From Candidatus Rifleibacteriota bacterium (GTDB lineage: Bacteria > Riflebacteria > Ozemobacteria > Ozemobacterales > Ozemobacteraceae): DNA of 13,420 nt. Numbering within the stretch: position 1 is the first letter of the stretch; the number at the start of each line of letters is the position of its first letter. The translations under genes were made by a program, and so were the position numbers. Shown piece after piece: positions 6,000 to 13,420 of the stretch. The notes under the pieces are model-generated. The model saw only the letters and a list, made by a program, of their open reading frames with translations, did not search any database and was not told the DNA's origin. The DNA lies in the NCBI GenBank assembly GCA_022704885.1, contig JAKJFO010000112.1, forward strand, positions 1 to 13,420, read 5' to 3'.

Positions 6000-7577
6000 A
6001 TGGCAAAGGAAATCAAAAAGCCCGTAACTGCCGCTAAACCGGTTAAAACAGCTGCCCCTAAAAAAGCTGATACTACCAGACCCGCTAAACAGGCAAAAGC
6101 CGAAAAACCGGCGGCCGCCAAGTCTTCTTTTAAGCTCGATGCAACTGCACAACGTATTCTCGACACCTTCGAACAGATAAGCGCTATTCCGCGCGGCTCT
6201 GGCAATGAAGAGCAGATCAGACACTTTTTGATCGACTGGGCCCGCAGCAACAAGTTTCTCTACATTACCGACCGTGTCGGCAATCTGATCATCAAAATCG
6301 CCGCAAGCAAGGGCATGGAAAAGCACGCGCCAATCGTCCTGCAGGGTCATCTTGATATGGTATGCGAAAAAACCCCTGATTCAGCGCACGATTTCAAGAA
6401 AGATCCGATCCGCTTCGTTTATGACGGCGAATGGCTTAAAGCAGATAAAACCACTCTCGGCGCCGACAACGGCATCGCCATCGCCATGGCAATGTGTCTC
6501 GCCACCGACGACAAAGTCAAGCACGGCCCGCTTGAACTGCTGTTCACCGTCGAGGAAGAAACCGGCCTGACTGGTGCCCGCGGCCTTGAGACCGGCATCA
6601 TCAATGCAAAATATCTTATCAACATCGATTCTGAAAAAGACGATGTATTCACCGTCGGCTGCGCCGGCGGCAAGGATACTCATATCGAACTCGACCTCGG
6701 ATATGAAGAAGTTCCCTATGATTATCGCGGCATGCATATCAAGGTCAGTGGCCTCACTGGCGGTCATTCAGGCGAGAATATCATCGACGAACGTGCCAAC
6801 GCCATTCGCCTTCTCACCCGCATCCTGCACAGCATTCGCGACATCAGCGATCTGCGCCTGACCTGGATCAAGGGCGGAACCGCTCACAATGCCATTCCAC
6901 GCGATGCCGAGGCTACCTTCTTCGTTCCGATCGACCGCCTGGCAGATATCAAACAGCATGTCGAGAAGGCTGAAGAATATCTCAAATCTGAATTTGCGCG
7001 CACCGACCCCGAACTCAGCGTGTATCTCGCCGAAATGGCAGTTACTCCAGACCGGCGCGCCATGATGAGCTACATCACCATGAAGGCTCTTGATCTTCTT
7101 TATGCAATGCCGCATGGCGTCGTCGCACGCTCAACCGACATGCCACATCTGGTCGAAACTTCTTCGAATCTGGCCAAGGCCTGGATCGACAGCGGCAAAC
7201 TCTATATTCATTCGAGCCAGCGCAGTTCTGTGATGACCAGGCTCGATGCCATCACCTTCCGCATCGAAGCTATTGCCCGCCTCGCAGGCGCGCGCGTGCA
7301 AAGCGGCAGTGGCTACCCCTCATGGCGACCTGACTTCAATTCGCAGCTGCTCGCATCCTGCAAAAAGATTTACAAATCACTTTTCGGCGGCGAGCCAAAG
7401 GTTGAAGCCATTCACGCCGGCCTTGAATGCGGTCTGATCGGCAACCTGCACCCTGGCATGCAGATGCTGTCTCTCGGTCCGACCATCAAGAACCCGCATT
7501 CACCAGATGAACGCATGTATCTGCCATCTCTGAACAAGGTCTACAGCCTGCTTACCCAGATACTGGCCGAATTGTGA
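6000..7577 (+). CDS. pepD: PepD-type aminoacyl-histidine dipeptidase (M20C) with Lys/Ala/Pro-rich N-terminal tail
   Basis: 525 aa; PepD is usually about 480-490. It is a cytosolic two-zinc dipeptidase that cleaves Xaa-His and other unspecific dipeptides. The metal and catalytic residues are present: QGHLDMVCEK (115-124; His117, Asp119), LGADNG (153-158; Asp156), FTVEEETG (182-189; Glu185/Glu186), NIDSEK (208-213; Asp210) and the C-terminal NPHSPDE (498-504; His500). HAGLECG (472-478) and the GLTGGHSG lid-type motif (251-258) are also typical. Residues 2-45 are an extra tail of Lys, Ala, Pro and Thr with few acidic residues, resembling histone-H1-like or ribosomal-protein tails. The strong AAGGAG 7 nt before ATG 6000 supports this start, so the tail is probably translated. 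There is no signal peptide. The 5'-nucleotidase follows after 8 nt, suggesting co-transcription and a shared scavenging role. Confidence 0.94.
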   Translation: MAKEIKKPVTAAKPVKTAAPKKADTTRPAKQAKAEKPAAAKSSFKLDATAQRILDTFEQISAIPRGSGNEEQIRHFLIDWARSNKFLYITDRVGNLIIKIAASKGMEKHAPIVLQGHLDMVCEKTPDSAHDFKKDPIRFVYDGEWLKADKTTLGADNGIAIAMAMCLATDDKVKHGPLELLFTVEEETGLTGARGLETGIINAKYLINIDSEKDDVFTVGCAGGKDTHIELDLGYEEVPYDYRGMHIKVSGLTGGHSGENIIDERANAIRLLTRILHSIRDISDLRLTWIKGGTAHNAIPRDAEATFFVPIDRLADIKQHVEKAEEYLKSEFARTDPELSVYLAEMAVTPDRRAMMSYITMKALDLLYAMPHGVVARSTDMPHLVETSSNLAKAWIDSGKLYIHSSQRSSVMTRLDAITFRIEAIARLAGARVQSGSGYPSWRPDFNSQLLASCKKIYKSLFGGEPKVEAIHAGLECGLIGNLHPGMQMLSLGPTIKNPHSPDERMYLPSLNKVYSLLTQILAEL

Positions 7578-7585
7578 GGCAAACC

Positions 7586-9166
7586 ATGAGATCACAGAAT
7601 TTAAGACTGGCAGCAGTCATGCTGCTGGTCTTCTCGGCTTTTCTGCCGGCATTCGCCGCCGACCGGCCGGTGACGATAATTCACAGCAATGACACGCATT
7701 CGCGCGTACTGCCTTTTGACAGCAAAACGCATGGGGAAAACGTCGGCGGCGTGGCCAGACGCGCCGAACTTGTGCGCCGAATCAGGCAGGAGGCCCCTGG
7801 CGCCCTCTATCTCGATGCGGGCGACATTTTTCAGGGAACGCCATTTTACAGTGTATTCAAAGGCGAGGCATGCCATAGAATCGCTGTTGCAGCCGGAATC
7901 GAGGCCACCACAATTGGAAATCACGAACTCGACAACGGTATCGACAATCTGAAAAAACAGATCGCTGTTTCCGGCATTCGTTTACTGTGCTGCAATGTCT
8001 TCGACCGCGCCAGCGGAAAACTGGTTTTCCCCGCTTATCATGTATTCGTACGCAATGGCGTGAAAATCGGGGTTATCGGCAGCATCGGCGACAGCGCCTG
8101 GCTCGATGCTGACCGTAAATACTGCGAACCGATGGAGCAGAGAAATCAGACTGCCACAGTCAGACAGGTTGCCAGACGTATCAGACCCTATGTTGATCTT
8201 GTCGTCGTCTTGTCGCATTCCGGCATTGAATTTGACGAGATCATGGCTGCAGAAGTTGCCGAAATCGACGTTATCGTTGGTGGCCACACCCACGAAGAAC
8301 TGCATGAACCAAGACTGATTGCCAATAATCCTGGCGTTGGCACCTGCCAAAACGGCCTTGGCGGCACCATTGTGGTGCAGGCCGGCGAACACGGCATTCA
8401 TCTCGGCCGACTCGATCTGCTGATTAACGAAACCGGCCAGATATCGACCTTCAGTGGCAGACTTGAAAAAATTACATCTGCTTATGAACCTTCGGTCGAC
8501 GATCAGGTGCAGCAGCTGGTAAAGAGCTACAACGATCGTCTCGAAGCAAGCATGCAGGCTGTCGCCGGGCACACCGCCTTCGAACTGGCTCTTCCCAAAG
8601 AGCAGAAGAGAACCCATATACTGCCGATGGGTACTTTTACGGCACAGAGCATGCTGGAAGCCGGCAAAGCCGATATCTGCCTGGTGAATTCAGGTTCGAT
8701 CAGAGCCGCCATAAGTGCCGGCGATATCACTGTCGGCATGATTTATGAGTCGCTGCCTTACGACAATACAGTAGTCACGTTTGTCATGCCTGGCAGCGAA
8801 GTTCAGAAGATGTTCGATCATATCTGCACCAATTATGCCACTCTCGACGGCTACCAGTATGCCGGATTCACGGCCGATTTCGACCTCAACCGCGGGCGCG
8901 CCGAAAAAATCGTTGTTGGCGGACAGCCTCTCGATAACTCGAAAAACTACCGGGTTTCGACGTCATCGTTCATCGCCAACGGCAATCTTGGCGGCGACAA
9001 AATGTTCGTCGATGCCCTCGGCTCTGAGGATTCTGGCATTCTGATGCGTGATGCTGCGCTCGCCTATCTGGCACGGATTAAGGAAGTTCCTGATTTTTCG
9101 CAGGCAGCGATCAACCTGATTGGCCTCGAAAATCTGCATAGGGTGAAAAAGCCCGGCGAAAACTGA
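7586..9166 (+). CDS. Secreted UshA/5'-nucleotidase-family metallophosphoesterase
   Basis: 526 aa from the ATG at 7586. Residues 1-25 are a Sec signal peptide (basic start, hydrophobic core, cut after AFA-A), so the enzyme acts in the periplasm or outside the cell. The N-terminal metallophosphatase domain has SNDTH (34-38; Asp36, His38), DAGD (77-80), GNHE (111-114), LSHSG (209-213) and GGHTHE (232-237), the full set of two-metal ligands. The C-terminal 5'-nucleotidase domain (about 325-500) has the substrate loops NSGSIRA (368-374) and NGNLGGD (465-471). It should release phosphate from nucleotides or UDP-sugars; the exact substrate is not readable. A GTG at 7574 overlaps the pepD stop and would add four residues. 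ATG 7586 is preferred because GTGAGG lies 6 nt before it and because it gives a normal signal peptide. It is probably second in the pepD operon. Confidence 0.92.
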   Translation: MRSQNLRLAAVMLLVFSAFLPAFAADRPVTIIHSNDTHSRVLPFDSKTHGENVGGVARRAELVRRIRQEAPGALYLDAGDIFQGTPFYSVFKGEACHRIAVAAGIEATTIGNHELDNGIDNLKKQIAVSGIRLLCCNVFDRASGKLVFPAYHVFVRNGVKIGVIGSIGDSAWLDADRKYCEPMEQRNQTATVRQVARRIRPYVDLVVVLSHSGIEFDEIMAAEVAEIDVIVGGHTHEELHEPRLIANNPGVGTCQNGLGGTIVVQAGEHGIHLGRLDLLINETGQISTFSGRLEKITSAYEPSVDDQVQQLVKSYNDRLEASMQAVAGHTAFELALPKEQKRTHILPMGTFTAQSMLEAGKADICLVNSGSIRAAISAGDITVGMIYESLPYDNTVVTFVMPGSEVQKMFDHICTNYATLDGYQYAGFTADFDLNRGRAEKIVVGGQPLDNSKNYRVSTSSFIANGNLGGDKMFVDALGSEDSGILMRDAALAYLARIKEVPDFSQAAINLIGLENLHRVKKPGEN

Positions 9167-9167
9167 T

Positions 9168-10547
9168 TCAGGCGTAATACCAGAGATGTGCCACAAAAAC
9201 CAGGCTGGAAGCCACCAGCACTGACGCCATGCCCATGCGCAAAAAGGCAACGCGGCTCCATTCGCCATGAAATCGGCTGCCGACGCCCCAGTAAAGCAAG
9301 TCAGAAATCATGATGCCGGCCAGGCAGCTCATGGCCGAAAACGCCAGATCGAGTTGCAGGCCAAGCAGCAGGTTGGCGCTGATAAAAACTGCTGTGAGAA
9401 ACGCCGCTCTGATCAGAGAATTACCGGCGGCAATCCATTGCGGAATCAGGCGGCGGCGGCTGACAGAAATCAGATTGCCTTCACGTTGATACCAGCGCCA
9501 TCTGATGCTCAGAATCGCGGCAAAGCTTACTACATAAGGAATGAAGAAAAAACGGTCTTCGGTAAGATTGAAGTTGGCGCCACAGATCCAGCCGAAGGAA
9601 ACGATGAACATGTAAAATATCGGGCGCACACGCAGGCGCTCATCCTGGCTTCCGGGCATTTCGAGAAAAAGATCGAACAGAGATATCAGAACAGTGCAGA
9701 TCAGAACCGGAATGTACCATTCCGGGCCGACCAGACTCCAGGCGGCATAGCCGGCAAGAGCGACCCCGATGATACCTGAGTGCCCGAGACGCCCCTGAAC
9801 GTTGCCAAACAGATATGTCGCAAGAAATATCATGCCGATCGAACACAGCTGCATGATAATCTCGGGTATCGGCTTGGTAGTGATTTTCATGATGATGAAA
9901 AGAGTGCCGAAAGGTATGAAGATATTGTCGGCACCGCCCAGCGATATTGCTTCGAAGCAGGTCACCAGCACCGAGATGAGCAGAGCTGAAAGCACGCATT
10001 CCATTCTTCCCACTTCGGTCAGCAGCAGCAGACCAAGGTGAACGATCAGAAAGGTCGAAAGCAGAAAGATGAAGGAACCTTCGATGCTCTTGTTTTCTTC
10101 TTCGACATTATAAACCTTGAATCCATAAGAAATGCCGATCAAGGCTGCCAAAGCGTCGGAAACCGAAAGTACCGCCACCGAGATCAGATAAAAATAGGGC
10201 TTTTCGAGATAGCTGGTGACCAGAAAAGTCAGGTAGATTGCAAGCGGATGCAGAATGTCGCCGCTGGATCTGCGCTTGACGCCATGAACGGAAGGCAGCA
10301 GACCGAGTTTTTTGGTAACCGTCATCAGGGCAATGAAAACAAAGCCCAGACCAAGAACGGTCCAGTGCGACGTAAAGATGTAGGCTAAACTCAGCGATAC
10401 AATACCGCCGGTAAAATGAACGAACTTGCGGGTTCCTTCCTGCGAACAGGCACCAGTACCGCGCAGAAGCTCACCGAGGCCGACCAGAATCAGAAAAATG
10501 GCGGCAACGATCAACGCCGAACCGATTTCGCTCTCCCAGTGAACCAT
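9168..10547 (-). CDS. Polytopic phytol/dolichol-kinase-like membrane protein with extra C-terminal membrane half
   Basis: 459 aa, almost wholly hydrophobic with perhaps 12 or more membrane segments. The N-terminal half (about 1-225) has the signatures of CTP-dependent polyprenol kinases (VTE5/SEC59 type, related to CDP-diglyceride synthases): RKFVHFTGG (40-48), SVSDALAALIG (128-138), KSIEGS (153-158) and GADNIFIP (205-212). Such enzymes phosphorylate phytol, farnesol or dolichol-like alcohols in the membrane. Bacterial relatives are often about 200-230 aa, so residues 240-459 are additional. They start with a Gly/Ala-rich helix after LGHSGIIG (255-262), faintly like DUF92/VTE6, then become unrecognisable. 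ATG 10547 is directly preceded by AAAAGG with no spacer, so the start is not certain, but no better one is visible. Its stop is one base from that of the convergent 5'-nucleotidase gene, with no terminator between. A divergent phosphatidate cytidylyltransferase is the main alternative. Confidence 0.72.
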   Translation of the reverse strand: MVHWESEIGSALIVAAIFLILVGLGELLRGTGACSQEGTRKFVHFTGGIVSLSLAYIFTSHWTVLGLGFVFIALMTVTKKLGLLPSVHGVKRRSSGDILHPLAIYLTFLVTSYLEKPYFYLISVAVLSVSDALAALIGISYGFKVYNVEEENKSIEGSFIFLLSTFLIVHLGLLLLTEVGRMECVLSALLISVLVTCFEAISLGGADNIFIPFGTLFIIMKITTKPIPEIIMQLCSIGMIFLATYLFGNVQGRLGHSGIIGVALAGYAAWSLVGPEWYIPVLICTVLISLFDLFLEMPGSQDERLRVRPIFYMFIVSFGWICGANFNLTEDRFFFIPYVVSFAAILSIRWRWYQREGNLISVSRRRLIPQWIAAGNSLIRAAFLTAVFISANLLLGLQLDLAFSAMSCLAGIMISDLLYWGVGSRFHGEWSRVAFLRMGMASVLVASSLVFVAHLWYYA

Positions 10548-10638
10548 CCTTTTACCGCCACAAATGACTTTCAGTAGATTCTAATCAGGGTGGTCACTAA
10601 ATGCAAGGTTTGACTTTGCTGCACTCTGCCAGATCATG

Positions 10639-10647
10639 TGATATAAT
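10639..10647 (+). promoter_or_regulatory. Extended -10 promoter element (TGATATAAT) for a leaderless transcript
   Basis: A consensus extended -10 hexamer (TG-n-TATAAT) ends 6 nt before the ATG at 10654. Transcription would therefore start at or within a base or two of that ATG. TTGACT at 10610-10615 is 26 nt from the hexamer, too far for a standard -35, but extended -10 promoters need little -35 contact. No Shine-Dalgarno precedes the ATG. Confidence 0.65.
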
Positions 10648-10653
10648 TTCTGC

Positions 10654-12240
10654 ATGCGTATCGAAGCTAAACTGATGACGTATCTGTTTATCGGCGTGCT
10701 GGCCTTGTTTTCGGCTGGCCAGGCCATTGCCGCTGACGCTTCAGCAGAAGCCAGGCTCAGCTCGATAGTCATAACTTTCGATGCACCGATAGTTAACGGA
10801 TGTAATCAGGCGGGCGAATTTTATAACCTGCTGGTCAGCACCATAAAATCTCCTGCCAATGGCATCACCGAACAAATCAGAAAAAGCGGGGCTCTGTGGT
10901 CGGCCAGTCACAGCCTGTGCGGCATTCAACTCGCTCTTTACCATTTCAATGATCCGGGCCACGCTGTGCAGATATGTAAAGATATTCTCGTCAATCTCGG
11001 GCACGCGCTGCGCAACAAGTTCACTGAAAAAAGCAGCAGCGATTTTGCTGACTACATTCATTCACTGCCTGCTCCGGACGGCTTCATATCGGCCTTTCAA
11101 CACAAGCCTGTAACCATCAGTCTTTCGGAAAACATGCTCTCTTATGCAGGCGAACTCACTGCCGCCGATGAACTCGGGTATTTTTTGGCACAGACATCGC
11201 GAACTGAGAGCGACTACAAAGTTCTGCCCGGAGTTGAGCCAACTGCATACACGGTATTCTGCTGGCCTGAAAACAGCTCAGAGGCTTTCTTCACAGCTAA
11301 GTATCTCGGAGAAAAATTCATCAGAGAAGCCAGTCTCGACAATCTGCTCAAATACGAGATCGTCTTTGGAGATGCTGCTCTCAGCCTGGTCGTCTATCTT
11401 TCCGGCAGCGAAGAACTGCTGGCCGAACATATGTCCAGATTCAATCAGATCAATAAATACCGCCTCGGCAAAGAAACACCGACAGACTGGCTGCAGTTCA
11501 GCCGCTCTCTCAGTGAGATTATCGGCGATGATCTGCGTGATGTCTCAAAACGGGCATTGTTTGACGCCTGGCAGAAACACTGGCACGGAACTTTTACAAG
11601 CCTGCAGGTCGATCTTCCAGTTGCGCCGAAGTATCAATATACCGGTATCTGCATGCCAGAAGCACACCAGCATCTGACCAGCTTTTCCAATGAAGTTTTT
11701 CCGACTTTTGCAGCAGCCTGCCATGCGAATGGTGGCAACGCCTGTGATATAACCATTGCCATCGGCGGTGGTAACCTGAGACTTATCGATGAAATTCACG
11801 ACAATCTGACAAACTCAGCCACGGCGATTTCGTTGACTCTTGTTCGTGATGCCGGAATGCTGAAAATCATTTTTCATTGCAACAGCGACGAAGTCAGCGG
11901 CAATCTCGCGCGCATCCGCAATCATATTTACAACAATCTCGTCGAAAAAGGCCTCATCAGCGAACCGGTCGATGTACTTAGAATTGGCATTGCCGGAGTC
12001 AGCGGCTTACCACCTTTTGAATTACGCGGCTTAATGCAGAAGGGTTGGGTACCAGTAACACACCAGCGCCAGACAACTCCACTCTCTGACCTCACCAGGG
12101 TGCTGCGGGTAGACAATTCCTCGCCTGCAAGCCTGCACCAGCGCTGGCAGCTGTATCTTGCCTCAAACCGTGGCCGTTCTGAACTTCTGGCGATGATTGC
12201 CGCAGCTGGACACAGCATAAAAGATTTCGCTCAACCCTGA
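10654..12240 (+). CDS. Secreted protein of unknown function, weakly M16-peptidase-like
   Basis: 528 aa. Residues 1-27 look like a Sec signal peptide (Arg/Lys start, long hydrophobic core, cut near AIA-A), so the protein is probably exported. The mature part has eight cysteines (50, 89, 108, 203, 333, 356, 364, 409), enough for disulfides. I recognise no family with confidence. The stretch around 70-115 (Glu-x-x-Arg, a Leu-Trp-Ser-Ala-Ser strand, then a Phe-x-x-Pro helix start) has the rhythm of M16 (insulinase/processing peptidase) non-catalytic repeats; 195-265 and 365-435 look similar. No HxxEH zinc motif is present, so if it is M16-like it is a non-peptidase paralogue. The ATG has no Shine-Dalgarno and sits at the expected transcription start. 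An internal ATG at residue 8 would remove the basic residues of the signal peptide and is less likely. It stands alone between a divergent membrane-kinase gene and a sensor gene. Confidence 0.7.
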   Translation: MRIEAKLMTYLFIGVLALFSAGQAIAADASAEARLSSIVITFDAPIVNGCNQAGEFYNLLVSTIKSPANGITEQIRKSGALWSASHSLCGIQLALYHFNDPGHAVQICKDILVNLGHALRNKFTEKSSSDFADYIHSLPAPDGFISAFQHKPVTISLSENMLSYAGELTAADELGYFLAQTSRTESDYKVLPGVEPTAYTVFCWPENSSEAFFTAKYLGEKFIREASLDNLLKYEIVFGDAALSLVVYLSGSEELLAEHMSRFNQINKYRLGKETPTDWLQFSRSLSEIIGDDLRDVSKRALFDAWQKHWHGTFTSLQVDLPVAPKYQYTGICMPEAHQHLTSFSNEVFPTFAAACHANGGNACDITIAIGGGNLRLIDEIHDNLTNSATAISLTLVRDAGMLKIIFHCNSDEVSGNLARIRNHIYNNLVEKGLISEPVDVLRIGIAGVSGLPPFELRGLMQKGWVPVTHQRQTTPLSDLTRVLRVDNSSPASLHQRWQLYLASNRGRSELLAMIAAAGHSIKDFAQP

Positions 12241-12413
12241 TATTTTTTTCAATGCGGCCCTGATATAACACAGCAGTTCCCGGTGAACTGCAAAACAAGC
12301 ATCAAATGAGATCATGATATCGAGGCATCGCTTTTTTGTTCGTCATTAAAAACAACTCACCTGCCGATAATTTATCTGTGCTGCATCTGCCGGAAAACTC
12401 AGGAGTTGTAAAG
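12241..12413. other. Intergenic region with a 7-bp hairpin and T runs
   Basis: Just after the stop at 12240 there is a run of T (12243-12249) without a stem before it. A perfect inverted repeat GCAGTTC-CCGGT-GAACTGC lies at 12273-12291 but is followed by A, not T, so it is not a standard terminator on either strand; it could be an operator or an RNA hairpin. A second T run is at 12332-12337. GATAAT at 12366-12371 is a possible -10 for the next gene but lacks a well-spaced -35. Confidence 0.45.
12401..12405 (+). promoter_or_regulatory. Ribosome binding site of the membrane sensor gene
   Basis: AGGAG lies 8 nt before the ATG at 12414 and fixes the start of the open frame that leaves the window. 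Confidence 0.8.
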
Positions 12414-13420
12414 ATGGAAAATCGCTCTGGCATAAGAGAACTACAGATCGCCCGCGGCCTGATAACGCTGCGCTGGGCGAGCATTCCAATAATTTTTGGT
12501 TTCAGCCTTCTCAGTCTGAAGCTTCTCGGAATGAGCTTCAGAATCGAGCCAATTTACGTACTTTGCTGCCTGCTGGCGGTGATGAATGTCTTCTACACAC
12601 TTCATTTTTCACTGCTTTCACGCCAGATGATGGTAACTCATGGCATGAACAGTCTCAAAAAGCTGATGCTCAAGGTTATTTCGAGTACCTTCAGCGGCGT
12701 CAGAAGCCGCGGTATTATCGGGCTCCTGCAACTCCCGGCAGCTGTTCCGCGAATTTTCGCAGTTCTTTATCTGATGATGCTCGAGGCATTCAAGGATGTT
12801 TCGTTCAACATCTTTTCGATCAACAACGTCATGCACTCTCAGGTAATCGGCGACATCATGGTTATCATGCTGTTGACCAGATACACCGGCACGACCGAAA
12901 GCCCGATGATGTTTCTCAGTGTCGTTCCGATAACTGTTGCGGGTGCAGTAATGGGGTTCAAGACCGGCGCAGTCTACTCTCTTCTGACAATTTCGACATG
13001 GTCTCTTACCAGTGTTCTGGTCAAATATCAGGTTATACCGCACATCAAGTTTTACCCTCCCCTCTATGGCGATCTCAGCCAGAATTCGGGCTGGATAATT
13101 TCCAACGCGCTTGTTGTCAGCGCCGGCCTGGGTTCAGCCGCGTATCTTGCCCACAAGCTTACCCTCGTCTTCAAAGAGAGAATATTTTTTCTCAACGATC
13201 TCCTTTACAAAAGCAATACAAGAGCAATTTCATCGACCATGGCAGCCGAACAGACGAGCTGCGCATGGCTGGTCGCCGATGCTTCCGGCCGGGTCGAAAA
13301 AGTCAAGGTCGACAAGAGCGGCATATTTTCGGCAGATCTCGTCGACAAAAACCTCATGCAGGCTTTTCCTGAACTTGAACAGTATGGCATGGCCTATGTC
13401 ATTCAGGCAGTGATAACCAG
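12414..13420 (+). CDS. Membrane sensor protein, N-terminal part (PilS-like histidine kinase, cut by window edge)
   Basis: An uninterrupted frame runs from ATG 12414 (AGGAG 8 nt upstream) off the right edge, giving 335 residues with no stop. About six membrane helices are visible: roughly 15-38, 43-68, 143-158, 164-182, 184-204 and 227-250. The stretch from 146, with an Asp start, a hydrophobic helix, a Thr-Gly-x-x-x-Ser-Pro turn (about 158-164) and a following Pro-rich helix, matches the layout of PilS-type sensor kinases (GG-x-x-SPF turn). A basic then hydrophobic insert (about 75-140) separates helices 2 and 3. After the last helix a juxtamembrane segment with basic residues (250-270) leads into what looks like a PAS start near 283. 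HisKA and ATP-binding domains would lie beyond the edge and are not seen, so kinase function is inferred. It may sense a membrane or envelope signal. A diguanylate cyclase or phosphatase output is also possible. Confidence 0.75.
   Translation, partial: MENRSGIRELQIARGLITLRWASIPIIFGFSLLSLKLLGMSFRIEPIYVLCCLLAVMNVFYTLHFSLLSRQMMVTHGMNSLKKLMLKVISSTFSGVRSRGIIGLLQLPAAVPRIFAVLYLMMLEAFKDVSFNIFSINNVMHSQVIGDIMVIMLLTRYTGTTESPMMFLSVVPITVAGAVMGFKTGAVYSLLTISTWSLTSVLVKYQVIPHIKFYPPLYGDLSQNSGWIISNALVVSAGLGSAAYLAHKLTLVFKERIFFLNDLLYKSNTRAISSTMAAEQTSCAWLVADASGRVEKVKVDKSGIFSADLVDKNLMQAFPELEQYGMAYVIQAVIT

Noticed and set aside
10610..10615. TTGACT as the -35 of the promoter at 10639-10647.
   Set aside because: The spacing is 26 nt, well outside the 16-18 nt range. 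The extended -10 explains the promoter better.
12563..13372. A 269-codon frame overlapping the membrane sensor gene.
   Set aside because: It lacks a ribosome site and is low in hydrophobic order. The overlapping frame from 12414 has AGGAG, membrane helices and no stop to the window edge.

Overview
The window is dense, single-copy bacterial chromosome, by eye about half G+C. Most genes carry clear Shine-Dalgarno sequences (AGGAG or AAGGAG). Three products have or probably have Sec signal peptides, or are polytopic membrane proteins. I see no transposase, integrase, tRNA, rRNA or CRISPR array. The host cannot be placed firmly. A DUF2953-like gene next to a GerW/YtfJ-family gene recalls the ytfI-ytfJ pair of Firmicutes. 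The CpaE-like ATPase, secreted 5'-nucleotidase, PepD and NtrB/PilS-type kinases suit a Gram-negative or deep-branching lineage equally well.

Layout. (1) 2-1039, plus strand: a DUF2953-like gene (left end cut off) followed by a ytfJ-like gene. Each needs one frame change to give its family-like protein, so I annotate both as broken, or as carrying sequence errors. (2) 1073-2329, plus: a cyclic-nucleotide-binding domain fused to a CpaE/TadZ-like ParA ATPase, closed by a textbook intrinsic terminator. (3) 2376-5867, minus, read right to left: a soluble GAF-GAF-PAS histidine kinase, then a dephospho-CoA kinase with an SseB-C-like C-terminal domain, then MoaB. Spacing (1 nt and 26 nt) indicates one operon. 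(4) 6000-9166, plus: PepD-type dipeptidase with a Lys/Ala/Pro-rich N-terminal tail, then 8 nt later a secreted 5'-nucleotidase, probably one scavenging operon. (5) 9168-10547, minus: a polytopic phytol/dolichol-kinase-like protein with an unassigned second membrane half. (6) 10654-12240, plus: a secreted cysteine-containing protein with weak M16-peptidase-like character and no zinc motif, apparently leaderless. (7) 12414 to the right edge, plus: the N-terminal part of a PilS-like membrane sensor kinase.

Functionally the window mixes signalling (cNMP/ATPase fusion, two sensor kinases), cofactor synthesis (CoA, molybdopterin), peptide and nucleotide scavenging, and isoprenoid or lipid alcohol phosphorylation. 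There is no obvious defence or mobile island. The most notable points are the paired frame breaks at the left end and three unusual domain arrangements: cNMP-CpaE, CoaE-SseB_C and the kinase with an extra membrane half.
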